Below, in pieces: positions 22,994 through 23,423 of a stretch of 23,423 bases of DNA. How positions within the stretch are numbered: position 1 is the first letter of the stretch; every line of letters begins with the position of its first letter. Below the pieces are notes generated by a model. That model did not search any database, was not told where the DNA came from, and was given only the letters and a program-made list of their open reading frames with translations. The stretch lies in contig WRGM01000164.1 of assembly GCA_009787175.1 (NCBI GenBank), positions 1 through 23,423 on the forward strand, read 5' to 3'. Source of the stretch: Candidatus Bathycorpusculum fermentans. GTDB lineage: Archaea; Thermoproteota; Bathyarchaeia; Bathyarchaeales; Bathycorpusculaceae. The position numbers were made by a program, and so were the translations under genes.

Positions 22994-23081
22994 TTTGTTT
23001 TTCAACAAGTACCTTTAACTCCCCAATTTCTTCTAATATTTTTTCTAAAACCTGCTTACTAATTGTTACCTGTTTACTCAT
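22968..23081 (-). CDS. Small 37-residue helical protein, convergent with the integrase
   Basis: The minus strand encodes 37 residues: MSKQVTISKQVLEKILEEIG followed by ELKVLVEKQIKTCQRQE. The pattern of a short strand-like start and then a heptad-rich helix resembles small dimerising antitoxin-like or coiled-coil proteins, but I do not recognise a family. Its end overlaps the integrase 3' end by 26 bases on the opposite strand. Support for expression: a TATA-like TTTTAAAAAT at 23111-23120, about 34 bases before the ATG, a possible GTGATG ribosome-binding site, and a nested inverted repeat just upstream. It could regulate the integrase or element maintenance (inference). Its shortness leaves real doubt. 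Confidence 0.45.
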   Translation of the reverse strand: MSKQVTISKQVLEKILEEIGELKVLVEKQIKTCQRQE

Positions 23082-23110
23082 TATGGTCATCACAATAGTG
23101 GAAGATGGAA

Positions 23111-23120
23111 ATTTTTAAAA
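23111..23120 (-). promoter_or_regulatory. TATA-like element of the 37-residue ORF
   Basis: TTTTAAAAAT on the minus strand lies about 34 bases before the ATG at 23081, the normal archaeal distance for a short leader. Confidence 0.4.
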
Positions 23121-23123
23121 CTA

Positions 23124-23183
23124 CGACATGGTTTAGGGCAATACGTGCTCCAAATGTGGCACGTTTTAATTAAAACCATGTCG
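23124..23183. repeat. Nested inverted repeat upstream of the 37-residue ORF
   Basis: Outer arms CGACATGGTTT (23124-23134) and AAACCATGTCG (23173-23183) are perfect over 11 bases. Inside them, ACGTGC (23143-23148) and GCACGT (23159-23164) form a second pair. The unit sits directly upstream of the TATA-like element, so it could be an operator, or an arm or attachment site of the integrase. Confidence 0.65.
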
Positions 23184-23250
23184 CAAAAAAGAAGGCTACA
23201 CATGTTGTGTTAAGGTGTCAAGTTAGTTTAGTGCCATGCTTAGTTGAGAG

Positions 23251-23308
23251 TGTTTGTTTGCTTGTTTGCTTGCTTGTGGGTGGGTGGATGGATGGACGGA
23301 CGGACGGG
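23251..23308. repeat. Drifting tetranucleotide tract in G/T-rich DNA
   Basis: Read in fours from 23251 the plus strand gives TGTT, TGTT, TGCT, TGTT, TGCT, TGCT, TGTG, GGTG, GGTG, GATG, GATG, GACG, GACG, GACG. Adjacent units mostly differ by at most one base, which suggests an expanded and mutated tetranucleotide array. The surrounding 23184-23423 is G/T-rich; the minus strand is open from 23423 to a stop at 23223, but no gene is recognised. Confidence 0.6.
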
Positions 23309-23423
23309 CTAGTTTGGGGTTGTTTTGTTGTTTCTTGTAGTAGGCGGGTTTTTGCTTGCTTGTTGTAGTATGATGTTGTTTGTGTTTCATTTTGGGTTTG
23401 TTAGGAATTGGTTTAGTGTGTTT

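Noticed and set aside
1..23423. CRISPR array
   Set aside because: No regularly spaced direct repeats were seen anywhere; the 23251-23308 tract is a tetranucleotide array without spacers.

Overview
The window is archaeal chromosomal DNA. It carries the archaeal LSm/L37e gene pair, a PUA protein of the archaeal MCT-1-like type, Mre11-Rad50, a thiolase paired with a DUF35 zinc-ribbon/OB protein, a RadA/RadB-type recombinase paralogue, an AN1 zinc finger fused to an M50 protease, a coenzyme F420 glutamyl-ligase homologue, and TATA-box promoters with short or absent leaders. The DNA is AT-rich. The gene set suits a TACK-type lineage such as Bathyarchaeia, but the sequence alone does not fix the taxon.

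Layout. 1-620: an integrase N-terminal fragment directly behind tRNA-Cys (both minus). 800-2720: PUA protein and a VTT/DedA-like membrane protein (minus), then LSm and ribosomal protein L37e (plus). 2750-5310: three minus-strand genes, an unrecognised helical protein, a HAD phosphatase and a ThiF/MoeB-type E1 enzyme. 5565-7185: a recombinase paralogue lacking a Walker A motif (plus), converging on an AN1-M50 membrane protease (minus). 7377-10674: the mre11-rad50 operon. 10777-13015: thiolase, DUF35 partner and a DUF1638-family gene whose start is frameshifted. 13089-18950: a 1869-residue DUF4011/SF1-helicase/nuclease-fold/DUF3320 protein followed at once by a small winged-helix-like protein. 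19100-19360: a decayed IS200/IS605-type TnpA with a downstream hairpin. 19365-20546: CofE-like ligase (minus). 20676-23423: an integration-prone end with a second integrase fragment behind tRNA-Leu, a complete tyrosine recombinase behind tRNA-Thr, a small convergent ORF with its own promoter and inverted repeat, and a G/T-rich tetranucleotide tract.

How it fits together. Mre11 and Rad50 form a DNA-end processing unit. The thiolase-DUF35 pair is an acyl-CoA/isoprenoid-type enzyme module. The DUF4011 helicase plus winged-helix protein look like a nucleic-acid-targeting, defence-like pair (inference). The most distinctive pattern is that all three tRNA genes have a member of one integrase family starting roughly 70-95 bases behind their 3' ends, in the same orientation. 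Two of these are cut back to the N-terminal DNA-binding domain while keeping an open frame and a TATA box. Also unusual are repeated switches between A/C-rich and G/T-rich composition on the plus strand that ignore gene boundaries and coding strand.
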